Origin: an uncultured Clostridia bacterium
GTDB lineage: Bacteria > Bacillota > Clostridia > Lachnospirales > CAG-274
Assembly: GCA_947589665.1 (NCBI GenBank)
Contig: CANQBJ010000001.1
Coordinates: 1-64,000 of the forward strand
Direction: 5' to 3'
Length of the DNA stretch: 64,000 bases
Shown: piece by piece, positions 8,097 to 17,064 of the stretch
How the letters are laid out: every line of letters starts with the position of its first letter
How positions within the stretch are numbered: position 1 is the stretch's first letter
Program-made: the position numbers and the translations under genes
The notes under the pieces: model-generated
What the model was told of the DNA's origin: nothing
The model's database searches: none
The model's input: only the letters and a program-made list of their open reading frames with translations

Positions 8097-9422
8097 TTAT
8101 TTAAGCCTTACAGGCAATGCTGCCCTTACCCTGAAGCCTTGGCTTCCGTCAACACTGAGACTGCCGCCAAGCATATCCAGTCTTTCCTTCATATGGCTTA
8201 ATCCAAAGCCGTTTTTTATTTTCTTACAGCCTATGCCGTTGTCTGATATATCTATTATAATATCTCCGTTTTCATTTGTTATCGAAATATTTATTTCAGT
8301 CGCTCTTCCGTGCCTCATGGAATTTGTAATACTTTCCTGTATTATCCTGTATATTACGTCCTCCTCATCATTACTGAGGTTCCCTAAATCGGCGGAATTT
8401 TCATAGTTTATATGCACTCTTGTGGAAAGCACCATTTCGGATATCATTTTTTCAAGAGCCTCGGCAAAAGGCAGTGTTTCCAGTACATCGGGACGCAGCG
8501 CCTTCACGGAGCGTCTTACATAAGTCATACCCTGTCTTGCTGCATTTGCTATATTCTCAAGCTGCTTTTGGGCAACCTCGGGAGCCACTGTTATAAGCTC
8601 ATTGCAGGCATCTATGCCTGTAACAACCCCTGTCAGAACATGACCGAGGGTATCGTGTATCTCTCTTGCAAGACGGTTTCTCTCCTCTACCTTTGTCATA
8701 TTCGCAATTTTCTCCGCATTTTCCTCAAGCTGTATGTTAGCGGCTTTAAGCTGCTTGTTCAGATCGTTAAGCTGCTTATTCATATTCTGCATATGCCTGT
8801 TTTCTATGGTCTGACGGTGTATTATAAATATCATATACACTATAAAAAGCAGTGAATTAAGGCTTGCGCACAGACTTATTGCTCCTGATATCAGCCATCT
8901 TACATATGTATTGTAGTAAGAAATGTATGCAGAAAGAGGTACAAGCCCCAAAAAGCCGTCAAGTATGTCTGAATTTGCTATTATATAAATAATAAAAGCA
9001 GTCGCAAGCATAAAATATGTATATTTCGTAGTCCTTATATATCTCATATAGTCGGCAAAAATAAGAAGTATAAGTCCCGTATAGCTGAAATTCACAATAT
9101 ATGTAAGCCAGCCTGCCAGTAATAACTCCGCTATACAGCAGTATACCACCGTTCTTGTATTTCTCTTTTCAATATTTATCATAAGCATAAGAGTACACAG
9201 ACCCAAAAACGCCAAAATAGGTGTTTTCCATGGCGCGCCTTGAATATGGGGAAGCTGAGAAAGAAAATCCTTTGCACTGCCTTCTCCTATTATGCCATAT
9301 GTACTCATACACATTAAAAGGGCAATAAAAAGAACGACCATGAAACTCATGTTTTTCATAAGTATCATAGCAAATTCGGGCAGGCTTTTTTCAGTTATGA
9401 CTTTTTTGTTTTCTACTGCCAT
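8097..9422 (-). CDS. Membrane sensor histidine kinase, HisKA_3 type
   Basis: A 441-residue kinase of the NarL/DesK class. About six hydrophobic segments occupy residues 25-200, with little extracytoplasmic loop sequence. They are followed by a coiled coil (about 205-245), the dimerisation motif with phospho-acceptor His256 in REIHDTLGH, and an ATPase domain with DNGIGC and GFGLSHMKER. Because it has no obvious external sensor domain, it is likely to be informed by another protein. Its start overlaps the end of the upstream binding-protein gene by 10 bp, so the two are translationally coupled. Confidence 0.92.
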   Translation of the reverse strand: MAVENKKVITEKSLPEFAMILMKNMSFMVVLFIALLMCMSTYGIIGEGSAKDFLSQLPHIQGAPWKTPILAFLGLCTLMLMINIEKRNTRTVVYCCIAELLLAGWLTYIVNFSYTGLILLIFADYMRYIRTTKYTYFMLATAFIIYIIANSDILDGFLGLVPLSAYISYYNTYVRWLISGAISLCASLNSLLFIVYMIFIIHRQTIENRHMQNMNKQLNDLNKQLKAANIQLEENAEKIANMTKVEERNRLAREIHDTLGHVLTGVVTGIDACNELITVAPEVAQKQLENIANAARQGMTYVRRSVKALRPDVLETLPFAEALEKMISEMVLSTRVHINYENSADLGNLSNDEEDVIYRIIQESITNSMRHGRATEINISITNENGDIIIDISDNGIGCKKIKNGFGLSHMKERLDMLGGSLSVDGSQGFRVRAALPVRLK

Positions 9423-10387
9423 CTTTCAACACCATACTTATCTATATTTTCGCTGTTTATAAGCTCTACGGGAACGAGTATAAGGCTTTCACATTCCTTG
9501 CCTTCCAAAAGCCGATATATGACATCTCCTGTCCTTTTTCCTATTTCAGTGGGAAACTGGGCAGCCGTTCCCTTCATTATATTTTCTTTAATAAGACCCT
9601 TGGCGTCGGGAGCGCCGTCAACACCGTATACATCGGTATCCTTCAATATTCCGTTTTCCTCAAGGGCTGCCACTGCGCCTACCGCCGCCAGATCATTCAA
9701 TGCAAATACAGCATCAAACCTCTCTCCCGTTTTAATAAATTCATTCATAACAGGCTCTGCCAGTTCAAGCTGACCCTCGCAGTCAAGCTCTGCCGCAATT
9801 TCTATATTTTCACTGCCTGCCACAGCGTCCTTGAAGCCCTGTATCCTGTCTATGCCCGATTTGGCAATATTGTGGGTAAGAAGTACGAAACGCTTTTTTT
9901 CGCCCTTGCTCACCACATATTTTCCTATAATCTCTCCGGCAGCATAATTATCCGACTTTATAGTGCAGTCCGCAAGAGAGTCGTCATATACCTCGGAATC
10001 CACAACGATTATTTTTATTCCGTCAGCCTTTGCTCTTTCAAGGGCAGGTGTCAGAGTTTTCCAGCTTACGGGAGTAACAACGAGTACATCAATTCCATCG
10101 TCTATCATTGAATTTATCTGTTCAAGCTGTTTTTCCTCATCAAGAGCGGGATCGTAGAGTATGAATGTATCTCCCTCTGATTCCACCCTTGCCGCGATTT
10201 CCTCATTCAGTATGGTATAGAATTCATTATTCATAGTCATATAGCTGACGCCTATTTTATGGCAATTTTCCTTTTGGTCAACAGAATAGTCATGACCTCC
10301 GCAGAAGAGATAAACAACCGCAAGAAAAATAAGAATATCGGCCACGGCTATAATTAACTTAAATGTTCTTTTGTAGTATCTCCGCAT
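9413..10387 (-). CDS. Sugar-binding periplasmic-binding-protein-like sensor (Peripla_BP_4 type)
   Basis: A ribose/galactose-binding-type protein of 324 residues. I chose the ATG at 10387 because it places a basic segment (MRRYYKRTFK) directly before one hydrophobic helix (about residues 11-28), a signal anchor; an ATG in frame at 10438 would add 17 residues and cannot be excluded. A Cys follows the helix but without a standard lipobox. The two-lobed binding-protein fold is indicated by stretches such as DVLVVTPVSW, VVDSEVYDD and FDAVFALNDLAAVG. It is first in the operon with the kinase, response regulator and second binding protein. The arrangement resembles the XylFII-LytS type of sugar sensing, in which a binding protein informs the kinase. 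Confidence 0.88.
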   Translation of the reverse strand: MRRYYKRTFKLIIAVADILIFLAVVYLFCGGHDYSVDQKENCHKIGVSYMTMNNEFYTILNEEIAARVESEGDTFILYDPALDEEKQLEQINSMIDDGIDVLVVTPVSWKTLTPALERAKADGIKIIVVDSEVYDDSLADCTIKSDNYAAGEIIGKYVVSKGEKKRFVLLTHNIAKSGIDRIQGFKDAVAGSENIEIAAELDCEGQLELAEPVMNEFIKTGERFDAVFALNDLAAVGAVAALEENGILKDTDVYGVDGAPDAKGLIKENIMKGTAAQFPTEIGKRTGDVIYRLLEGKECESLILVPVELINSENIDKYGVERWQ

Positions 10388-10467
10388 AAAAATCACCGAC
10401 CATTCACAAATTCTTTTCCGAAAAACTAAACATCTCACACTATGCCTTTGATAGTGCTCATACTTCG

Positions 10468-10496
10468 ATTATATCAAAACAAAACTTGTATTGCAA
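10468..10496 (-). promoter_or_regulatory. Promoter of the binding-protein/two-component operon
   Basis: On the minus strand a TTGCAA -35 box (10491-10496) is 17 bases from a perfect TATAAT -10 box (10468-10473). Transcription would begin about 75 bp before the ATG at 10387. Confidence 0.75.
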
Positions 10497-10772
10497 TAAT
10501 TATACGGTAAGCCGACCAACACTTTTATAATTAATTTATATATCTTTATCTGTATTGAAATTATAGTTAAACGCATAAAAATAAAAATTCCGGCAAAAGG
10601 GTAAATATTTAATTTATATATTAAAATAACCACCTGCTACACTAAAATAACAGGTGGTCATCTGCCCTTAATTTGGTGTTATCCCAACTATTGACAAAGA
10701 GCCTCTATACTTATATATTCCGAAAAGATATAAAGTAAGGCAGAACATTATGCTCTGCCTTTTTGTGCAAAT
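10497..10772. other. Intergenic region with two hairpins
   Basis: This AT-rich gap holds no coding frame that I can support. It contains a hairpin with arms ACCACCTG (10629-10636) and CAGGTGGT (10651-10658) and a second with arms AGGCAGA/TCTGCCT at about 10739-10761. The second lies just past the stop of the Rpn-like gene and could terminate it. The role of the first is unknown. Confidence 0.5.
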
Positions 10773-11753
10773 CTATTTAAGCAATTCCTCATACTTGGCA
10801 TAGTCAGACTTCGGAACCTTCAATGCCTCCAAAGCTTTTTCCAGAGATACGCCAAAGCTTTCCATAACACTCTTTATATTTTCCAGTAAGTTTTTTTCTA
10901 TCCCTTGTGCTATACCCTTTTCTATCCCTTGTGCTATACCCTTTTCCACACCTTTATCAAATACACCTAAGCTATAATCACACATTTCATACACCTCCGT
11001 CTGCATTTCCTCACTCATCTTTATATCATATTCATTTTCAAGCACTTGTTTCTTTTTATCTATGCTTACATCTTCCGAGAACAGCACATCAAGCATTTTG
11101 AGAAGTCCCGAATAATTATCGTCATTCTCACCGCCGAGGCAGACAAGGACGATCTCATCCGTATCATAATACTTTTTGAGATCAGGTACCTTTCCCACTA
11201 AATTTGTTTCGGTAAGATGTATTCTCGTTATGGTATTTCTGACATTAGCATAGGGATTTGTCAGTACCCAAATGGAAATTACCTTTTTGATGTTTTCATA
11301 CTCACTGTTTACAAATTCTCTGCCGTACTGGTGTGACAGCATACGAGCGCAATAATATCTTGCTCTCCTGAGCAGATTATCCCAGGACTTTATTCTGCTC
11401 TGTGCCTCTATATTAATTATAAGCTTTACTTGCTCATTTGATACGGGAATACAGACATCAAAGAGAATGTCATATCTTGCCACACCCTCATCTATGGAGA
11501 CATCCTCGGTATTTTTGCCGTCTATTACGACTCTTTCATCCTGATGAACGGTCTCCTCTGATATAAGAGGCTTATTTTCTATGTATCTGTCTGCTATTTC
11601 ATTTACATCAATGTCTTTAAATTCCTCAAGACATCCTTTCAGAATATGCGCCAGTATTATTTTAAAGGACAATACCTTTTTACAGGCCTCGTCAAGCTTG
11701 GGATTTCTTTGAGCAGCTTCTATTGTTCTTGAAACAGGTGTGTTGGTTTCCAT
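10773..11753 (-). CDS. Rpn family recombination-promoting nuclease/putative transposase
   Basis: A 326-residue protein of the PD-(D/E)XK nuclease family related to Rpn (YhgA-like) proteins. The N-terminal part contains the acidic and IEAQ-type nuclease core (DILFDVCIPV followed by INIEAQSR, about residues 94-122) typical of the family. Near the C-terminus there is a short tandem repeat, GIAQGIEKGIAQGIEK, encoded by two perfect 24-bp units at 10897-10920 and 10921-10944; such repeats are common in this family. It is a single-gene unit, transcribed away from the hydrogenase-maturation genes. From family knowledge it may aid RecA-independent recombination; its cellular role is not settled. Confidence 0.85.
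   Translation of the reverse strand: METNTPVSRTIEAAQRNPKLDEACKKVLSFKIILAHILKGCLEEFKDIDVNEIADRYIENKPLISEETVHQDERVVIDGKNTEDVSIDEGVARYDILFDVCIPVSNEQVKLIINIEAQSRIKSWDNLLRRARYYCARMLSHQYGREFVNSEYENIKKVISIWVLTNPYANVRNTITRIHLTETNLVGKVPDLKKYYDTDEIVLVCLGGENDDNYSGLLKMLDVLFSEDVSIDKKKQVLENEYDIKMSEEMQTEVYEMCDYSLGVFDKGVEKGIAQGIEKGIAQGIEKNLLENIKSVMESFGVSLEKALEALKVPKSDYAKYEELLK
10897..10944. repeat. Two perfect 24-bp tandem repeats inside the Rpn-like gene
   Basis: Two identical 24-bp units lie head to tail and are in frame, each encoding eight residues (EKGIAQGI register). Being in frame and identical, they could change in number without disrupting the gene. Confidence 0.9.
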
Positions 11754-11830
11754 ATTTTAGACCTCATATAACTGTATTCCTCTGTGTTTTTATTTTATTA
11801 TAAGAGCAATGAAATGTCAAGTGGACAAAA

Positions 11831-11874
11831 TTCGCGCTGCTGACGTAGCCATGTTCGCGCTGCTGACGTAGCCA
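11831..11874. repeat. 21-bp direct repeat between the Rpn-like gene and the hydrogenase-maturation operon
   Basis: The sequence starting TTCGCGCTGCTGACGTAGCC at 11831 is repeated exactly at 11854, with two bases between. It is GC-rich inside very AT-rich flanks and lies about 40 bp upstream of the probable promoter of the TM1266-like gene. It may be a regulator-binding site or a fragment of a foreign repeat; nothing decides between these. Confidence 0.6.
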
Positions 11875-11914
11875 CTCCGGGGTTTTATATTGTCAATTTT
11901 GGATAAAATTTTTG

Positions 11915-11943
11915 TTGATATGTAATAAGAAATGTGATATTAT
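11915..11943 (+). promoter_or_regulatory. Probable promoter of the hydrogenase-maturation operon
   Basis: TTGATA (11915-11920) is separated by 17 bases from TATTAT (11938-11943); TATAAT also occurs at 11941. It lies 35-60 bp upstream of the GTG start of the first gene. Confidence 0.55.
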
Positions 11944-11977
11944 AATTAATAATAATTATTGACAAGGTGGTGATAAC

Positions 11978-12220
11978 GTGACAGATACAAGAGTAGCTCT
12001 TATAGGCATTATTGTAAGCGACACCAATTCTGCAGGAGGAATAAACGATCTTCTCCATGAATACAGCGACTACATAGTATCGCGAATGGGTGTCCCCTAC
12101 AGACAGAAAAATATATCTATAATAAGTATAGTGCTGGATGCGCCTAATGACATTATAAATGCTTTATCAGGAAAGCTGGGACAGCTTGAAGGAGTAAGCA
12201 CAAAGACAATTTACAGCTAA
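11978..12220 (+). CDS. TM1266-type iron-only hydrogenase system putative regulator
   Basis: An 80-residue protein that matches the small TM1266-like family (an ACT/NikR-C-like fold) repeatedly found beside [FeFe]-hydrogenase maturation genes. Typical features are the opening RVALIGIIVSD, the middle DYIVSRMGVPY, and the end LGQLEGVSTKTIYS. Translation starts at a GTG with an AAGGTGG site seven bases upstream. It is first in an operon with hydG (start 50 bp downstream) and hydF. The family is named a putative regulator, but its ligand and target are not known to me, and it lacks any DNA-binding domain. Confidence 0.88.
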   Translation: MTDTRVALIGIIVSDTNSAGGINDLLHEYSDYIVSRMGVPYRQKNISIISIVLDAPNDIINALSGKLGQLEGVSTKTIYS

Positions 12221-12269
12221 ATTGCTGACAGGAAAGGTAATACCTGACCTGAAAGGAAGGAGAATAAAA

Positions 12270-13688
12270 ATGTATAACCCAAAATCTATGAAAGCAGAGG
12301 AATTTATATCTCACGAGGAGATAATGGAGACCCTTGAGTATGCCGAGGCTAATAAAAACAATATTGAGCTTATAGACTCTATTATTGAAAAGGCAAGGAA
12401 GAAAAAGGGCTTATCTCACAGGGATGCCTCTGTTCTTTTAGTTTGCGAGGACGAGGAAAAGAACAACGAGATATACGCTCTTGCAAAGGAGATAAAGCAG
12501 GAGTTTTACGGCAACAGAATAGTTATGTTTGCGCCTCTTTATCTTTCCAATTACTGTGTAAACGGCTGTGTATACTGTCCTTATCATATGAAGAACAAAC
12601 ACATTGCCAGAAAAAAGCTTACTCAGGAGGAAATAAAGCGAGAGGTAATAGCTCTCCAGGATATGGGACACAAGCGTCTTGCTCTTGAAACAGGCGAGGA
12701 CCCTGTAAACAATCCTATAGAGTACGTTCTTGAGAGTATTAAGACAATATACGGCATAAAGCACAAGAACGGCGCTATAAGGCGAGTAAATGTAAATATT
12801 GCCGCAACTACAGTTGAGAATTACAAAAAGCTCAAGGACGCAGGCATAGGCACATATATACTCTTCCAGGAGACCTATCACAAAGAAAGCTATGAAAAGC
12901 TTCATCCGACAGGACCTAAGAGCAACTATGCTTACCATACCGAGGCTCACGACAGGGCTATGACAGCAGGTATTGACGATGTGGGCTTTGGTGTACTTTT
13001 CGGTCTTGAAAAGTATAAATACGAGTTTGCGGGACTTCTTATGCATGCCGAGCATATGGAGGCAGTATTCGGTGTTGGTCCCCATACCATAAGCGTGCCG
13101 AGAATAAGACATGCCGATGACATAGATGCAGACAGCTTTAAGGACGGAATAAACGATGATATATTTGCCAAGATAGTTGCCTGTATAAGAATAGCGGTGC
13201 CGTACACAGGTATGATAGTTTCCACAAGAGAGAGCAAGGCTTGCCGTGAAAGAGTGCTGGAGCTTGGCATATCCCAGATAAGCGGCGGCTCAAGAACAAG
13301 CGTAGGCGGTTATGCGGAGCCTGAGCCTGAGGACAGCAAGAGCGAGCAGTTCGACGTAGAGGACAAGAGAACTCTTGACGAGGTCGTAAACTGGCTTATG
13401 AGAAGAGGACATATACCGAGCTTTTGTACTGCCTGCTACAGAGAGGGCAGAACAGGAGACCGTTTCATGAGCCTTTGCAAGTCAGGACAGATATCCAACT
13501 GCTGTCTGCCCAACGCTCTTATGACTCTTGACGAGTATCTGGAGGACTATGCGTCAGAGGATACCAAGAGGATAGGCAAGGAGCTTATTGCAAGAGAGAT
13601 AGAGAACATTCCCAAGGAAAAGGTAAGAGAAATAGTTAAACAGCATCTTTACGATATTGAAGGCGGACAGAGGGATTTCCGATTTTAG
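12270..13688 (+). CDS. hydG: [FeFe]-hydrogenase H-cluster maturase HydG (radical SAM)
   Basis: HydG is a radical-SAM tyrosine lyase that makes the CO and cyanide ligands of the hydrogenase H-cluster. The 472-residue product has the radical-SAM CX3CX2C motif (Cys96, Cys100, Cys103 in CVNGCVYC) and the C-terminal auxiliary cluster motif CX2CX22C beginning CTAC, both intact. The ATG at 12270 has a strong site (AAGGAAGGAG) upstream; a TTG at 12222 in frame would add 16 residues but lacks one. It is followed 12 bp later by hydF. Neither hydE nor the hydrogenase structural gene is in the window. Confidence 0.96.
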   Translation: MYNPKSMKAEEFISHEEIMETLEYAEANKNNIELIDSIIEKARKKKGLSHRDASVLLVCEDEEKNNEIYALAKEIKQEFYGNRIVMFAPLYLSNYCVNGCVYCPYHMKNKHIARKKLTQEEIKREVIALQDMGHKRLALETGEDPVNNPIEYVLESIKTIYGIKHKNGAIRRVNVNIAATTVENYKKLKDAGIGTYILFQETYHKESYEKLHPTGPKSNYAYHTEAHDRAMTAGIDDVGFGVLFGLEKYKYEFAGLLMHAEHMEAVFGVGPHTISVPRIRHADDIDADSFKDGINDDIFAKIVACIRIAVPYTGMIVSTRESKACRERVLELGISQISGGSRTSVGGYAEPEPEDSKSEQFDVEDKRTLDEVVNWLMRRGHIPSFCTACYREGRTGDRFMSLCKSGQISNCCLPNALMTLDEYLEDYASEDTKRIGKELIAREIENIPKEKVREIVKQHLYDIEGGQRDFRF

Positions 13689-13700
13689 GGAGGCACAGGT

Positions 13701-14891
13701 ATGAGCTTAAATTCCACACCTAAGTCAGACAGAATACACATAGGTATATTTGGCAGACGAAATGCGGGAAAATCCAGTATAATAAATGCTATTACAGGAC
13801 AGAGCCTTGCCATAGTGTCAGCTATAAAGGGTACTACTACGGACCCCGTTTATAAGGCAATGGAGCTTTTGCCCCTTGGTCCCGTTATGATAATAGATAC
13901 TCCGGGACTTGACGATATGGGAGAACTGGGAGCAAAAAGGATAGAAAAGGCTTACGATGTGCTTAACAAGACGGATATCGCTTTGCTTGTAGCTGACGGC
14001 ACACAGGGTATATCCCAGGAGGACAGGGAGATAATATCTGCCTTTGAGGATAAAAAGCTGCCCTATATCATAATAATGAATAAGTGCGACGAGGTAACGG
14101 AAAAATACGCAGTTGAAAAGGGTATGTGGGTAAGCGCAAGGACAGGGGAGAATATACATCAGCTTAAGGAAACCATAGCGGGACTTGTGCCAAACGAGGA
14201 TATGACTCTCAAAATAATAGGCGATAAGCTTGATGTAAACGATACGGTCGTGCTTGTGATACCCATAGACAAGGCTGCGCCAAAGGGCAGGCTTATACTT
14301 CCTCAGCAGCAGACTATAAGGGATATACTTGAGGCAGGAGCGACCGCTCTTGTCACCAGAGATACCGAGCTTAAGGCGACACTGGAGAATATGGCAAAGC
14401 CGCCTAAAATGGTAATCACCGATTCCCAGGCCTTCGGCTATGTGAAAACGGTTGTACCCCAAAGCGTACCTCTTACCTCCTTTTCAATACTCTTTGCCCG
14501 TTACAAGGGGGATATACAGGGGGCTATAAAGGCGGTAAAAGCCATAGAAAATCTTTGTGACGGCGATAAGGTACTTATTGCTGAGGGCTGCACACATCAC
14601 AGACAGTGCGACGATATCGGCACAGTCAAGATACCGCGATGGCTCAAAGCCCATATAAACAAGGACATAACCTATGAGTTTTGCAGCGGTACCGAATTTC
14701 CGAAGGACTTAAAGCAGTACAAGGCAGTCATACACTGTGGCGGCTGTATGCTTAACGAAAAGGAAATGAAGCACAGGATATCCCTGTGCAACGAACAGGA
14801 CGTTCCCGTTACCAACTACGGTATATTCATAGCCTATACACAGGGCATACTGGAAAGAAGCGTAGAGATTTTTCCTGAGCTTAAGATATGA
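13701..14891 (+). CDS. hydF: [FeFe]-hydrogenase maturation GTPase HydF
   Basis: HydF is the scaffold on which the diiron subcluster is assembled before transfer to the hydrogenase. The 396-residue product has an N-terminal GTPase domain with P-loop GRRNAGKS (18-25), DTPG (66-69) and NKCD (127-130), a middle dimerisation domain, and the C-terminal cluster ligands Cys297-x-His299 and His345-Cys346-x2-Cys349, matching the family CxH...HCxxC pattern. It is last in the operon and followed by a bidirectional terminator. Confidence 0.96.
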   Translation: MSLNSTPKSDRIHIGIFGRRNAGKSSIINAITGQSLAIVSAIKGTTTDPVYKAMELLPLGPVMIIDTPGLDDMGELGAKRIEKAYDVLNKTDIALLVADGTQGISQEDREIISAFEDKKLPYIIIMNKCDEVTEKYAVEKGMWVSARTGENIHQLKETIAGLVPNEDMTLKIIGDKLDVNDTVVLVIPIDKAAPKGRLILPQQQTIRDILEAGATALVTRDTELKATLENMAKPPKMVITDSQAFGYVKTVVPQSVPLTSFSILFARYKGDIQGAIKAVKAIENLCDGDKVLIAEGCTHHRQCDDIGTVKIPRWLKAHINKDITYEFCSGTEFPKDLKQYKAVIHCGGCMLNEKEMKHRISLCNEQDVPVTNYGIFIAYTQGILERSVEIFPELKI

Positions 14892-15006
14892 CAAAATTAC
14901 TTTAAAAACGGTATCTGAGCCTCTATCACAATTCTCCGCAGTGTGAATTTTTAACTTCGATCTCACCAGTAGAAGGGTTGTTAAACAAAAATATTTCAAA
15001 AAATCC

Positions 15007-15039
15007 AAAAGAAGTTACCATAATGCGGTAACTTCTTTT
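15007..15039. terminator. Bidirectional terminator after hydF and the amidohydrolase gene
   Basis: The arms AAAAGAAGTTACC and GGTAACTTCTTTT enclose a 7-base loop, with T-runs available on both strands. It lies between the convergent ends of hydF and the amidohydrolase gene. Confidence 0.85.
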
Positions 15040-15083
15040 TTATGCTTAAGGCAACAGTCCTTATGAATTTATAATATCAATAA

Positions 15084-16802
15084 CTATCGCTTGCCTGCAA
15101 ACTTCCTTTCAAGGTTATTAATTATGCGTTTGTAGTCCTCATCTTCGCTGCTCCTGAATTTACTTCTGGATATGCCATTAAGGGATAAATCCAGACTGTG
15201 TAGGTCTTTTTCAAGGTCGACTTTCCAATCGGGAGGAAGATAGACCGCCTTAGACTTCAGGCTGCGGGTATTTGTGGGAATAAGGGCAAAATTTCTATTG
15301 AGCCGTTGAAAGTATGGAAATTCGCCGTAAATGATATTGCCGCCTATAGCTACCATCTGTACGCTGTCATCCTGAGATGAATAAAACGCGTCCAAGGCAG
15401 TATTTATATTACCGTCAATATTTTTACTTCCCTTTATTATAAAGAAATCGGCAAAATTACCCTTTTTGATATTTCCCGTTTTTTTGGAGCCTATGAGCTT
15501 TGCCGCATTTACCGTTACCATTTTAAGTATATTGACGGCTATATTAGTGTCGTGGGGATATCTGTGCTTCAGATACTTATAGGCAAACTTGCACTCGTCC
15601 CAGACATGCTTTGAACCGCTTGGCGACCAGTCTGAACCAAGCGCCAGCGTAATGCCGCTTTCCTTTAATCTATCATAAAAATCAGGAGTATCCTCGTACA
15701 GAAGAAGATTAGATACGGGAGACCATATTATACCTATGCCGTGGTCGGATAAAAACTTAATTGTCGCCTTGTCGTTAAGGTCGGCGCCGCAGGCATGTAT
15801 AAGATTGATATGAAGAGCCTTTACAGAGCCTTCGGATATATCTCCCGCCGCTATATGGCTGTTAAGCACTTTAATAAGTCGAGGCAGCTCCTTTGCGGAA
15901 TACCCGTCACAGCCCAGACCGTCGGGCTTGAGAACACCTGCTCTGCCCTCTGCAAGATGAACTATGTAGCCGAGATATTTTTTCTCGCCGTGGGTTATGG
16001 AACGCAGATAGTATATAAGCGCATCCTCACCCTTTGGCACAGGCTCCCAGCCTGAGGTATCTATATGAGGCTGGATATTTCTGTATACCCCATCAGGCGC
16101 AAAAAGGTCCACTACCGAATTTATAACTGCGTCCTCCGATGACGTTATTCCAAGCTCCTTTGGTGACTGAGTGCCTCGCAGCAGCATATGAGGAGTTTTT
16201 ATAAAGGTGCCGTTTTCCTCACCCGATACATACAGGTCTGTCTTTTCTGCAAAATAGTTGTATCTGAATATAGGCTCATCCTCGTAAATAGCATCCTCGT
16301 AAATAGTATCCTCGACAGTCAGCACTTCTCTGTCGGGCACATTTATTTTAGCAGGCTCCTGTAGTATAGTAGTGCCTCCCGCTACAGCCTGTATCTCGGC
16401 AAAATACAAAAGCAAGTCTCCCGCAGTCAGACCACGGTCGTTTATAGTCTTGTTCCAGTTTTCGCTGAGAGCATTCATGGGCTGCTTTATAGCCTTGTCG
16501 TAAGCGTCGCATTTTCTCCACTCAAATCTGTTATCCCATGGATGGAGAACACTTTTCGGCCTTTCCCATATGGGGAGCATATTGTATTCATGATGGGAAT
16601 GCAGGTCTGCAAGCCCGGGGAATATCACTTCATTCTCAGGCAAATCTATTTTTGGCATTTCCGTTTTGTGCTCATATGGTAAAATATCATATATGGTATC
16701 GTTTATAACAACAATGGTTGCTTTTTTGCAGAAAGCCTTTCCCTCTGAAAAATAAACATAATTTCCTCTTATGGCATAAGCATCGCTATTTGGTGACAGC
16801 AT
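15084..16802 (-). CDS. Amidohydrolase family protein (large, substrate unknown)
   Basis: A 572-residue metal-dependent hydrolase. The metal-binding HxH is in LADLHSHHEYN (about residues 62-72), further ligands are probably the His in LHINLIHACG and the Asp in LGSDWSPSG, and the small beta-sandwich subdomain that caps these enzymes frames the barrel at both ends. It is longer than most deaminases of the family (about 400-450 residues), with extra sequence in the middle and a C-terminal tail of about 80 residues rich in charged residues. It has no signal peptide and stands alone as a minus-strand unit. Related enzymes deaminate or hydrolyse ring compounds; I cannot assign a substrate. Confidence 0.8.
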   Translation of the reverse strand: MLSPNSDAYAIRGNYVYFSEGKAFCKKATIVVINDTIYDILPYEHKTEMPKIDLPENEVIFPGLADLHSHHEYNMLPIWERPKSVLHPWDNRFEWRKCDAYDKAIKQPMNALSENWNKTINDRGLTAGDLLLYFAEIQAVAGGTTILQEPAKINVPDREVLTVEDTIYEDAIYEDEPIFRYNYFAEKTDLYVSGEENGTFIKTPHMLLRGTQSPKELGITSSEDAVINSVVDLFAPDGVYRNIQPHIDTSGWEPVPKGEDALIYYLRSITHGEKKYLGYIVHLAEGRAGVLKPDGLGCDGYSAKELPRLIKVLNSHIAAGDISEGSVKALHINLIHACGADLNDKATIKFLSDHGIGIIWSPVSNLLLYEDTPDFYDRLKESGITLALGSDWSPSGSKHVWDECKFAYKYLKHRYPHDTNIAVNILKMVTVNAAKLIGSKKTGNIKKGNFADFFIIKGSKNIDGNINTALDAFYSSQDDSVQMVAIGGNIIYGEFPYFQRLNRNFALIPTNTRSLKSKAVYLPPDWKVDLEKDLHSLDLSLNGISRSKFRSSEDEDYKRIINNLERKFAGKR

Positions 16803-16986
16803 AAAAACACCTCCTTAATATAAACCCTTTTTTAATCATATCATATTTAATAATATAATACAATATGTTTTTGTAAACATACAAATCAATTTAATTCATT
16901 GAAATATGCTGCTGTAAATAAGATGATACAAAATTACTATACTCCGCCCTTTGGCGACTGATTTTATGAATTTTTATATTACGGCA

Positions 16987-17015
16987 TTGACAAATCAATT
17001 CTATTAGGGTATAAA
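16987..17015 (+). promoter_or_regulatory. Promoter of the NlpC/P60-like gene
   Basis: A perfect TTGACA -35 box (16987-16992) is 17 bases from TATAAA (17010-17015), about 50 bp upstream of the ATG. Confidence 0.8.
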
Positions 17016-17064
17016 TAAACTAAGTAAACATTATATTGAATATATTTTGTAAGGAAGGATAAAT

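Noticed and set aside
12222-12269. Longer HydG starting at TTG 12222
   Set aside because: The ATG at 12270 has a much better ribosome-binding site and gives the usual N-terminus; the extension lies in the gap after the TM1266-like gene.
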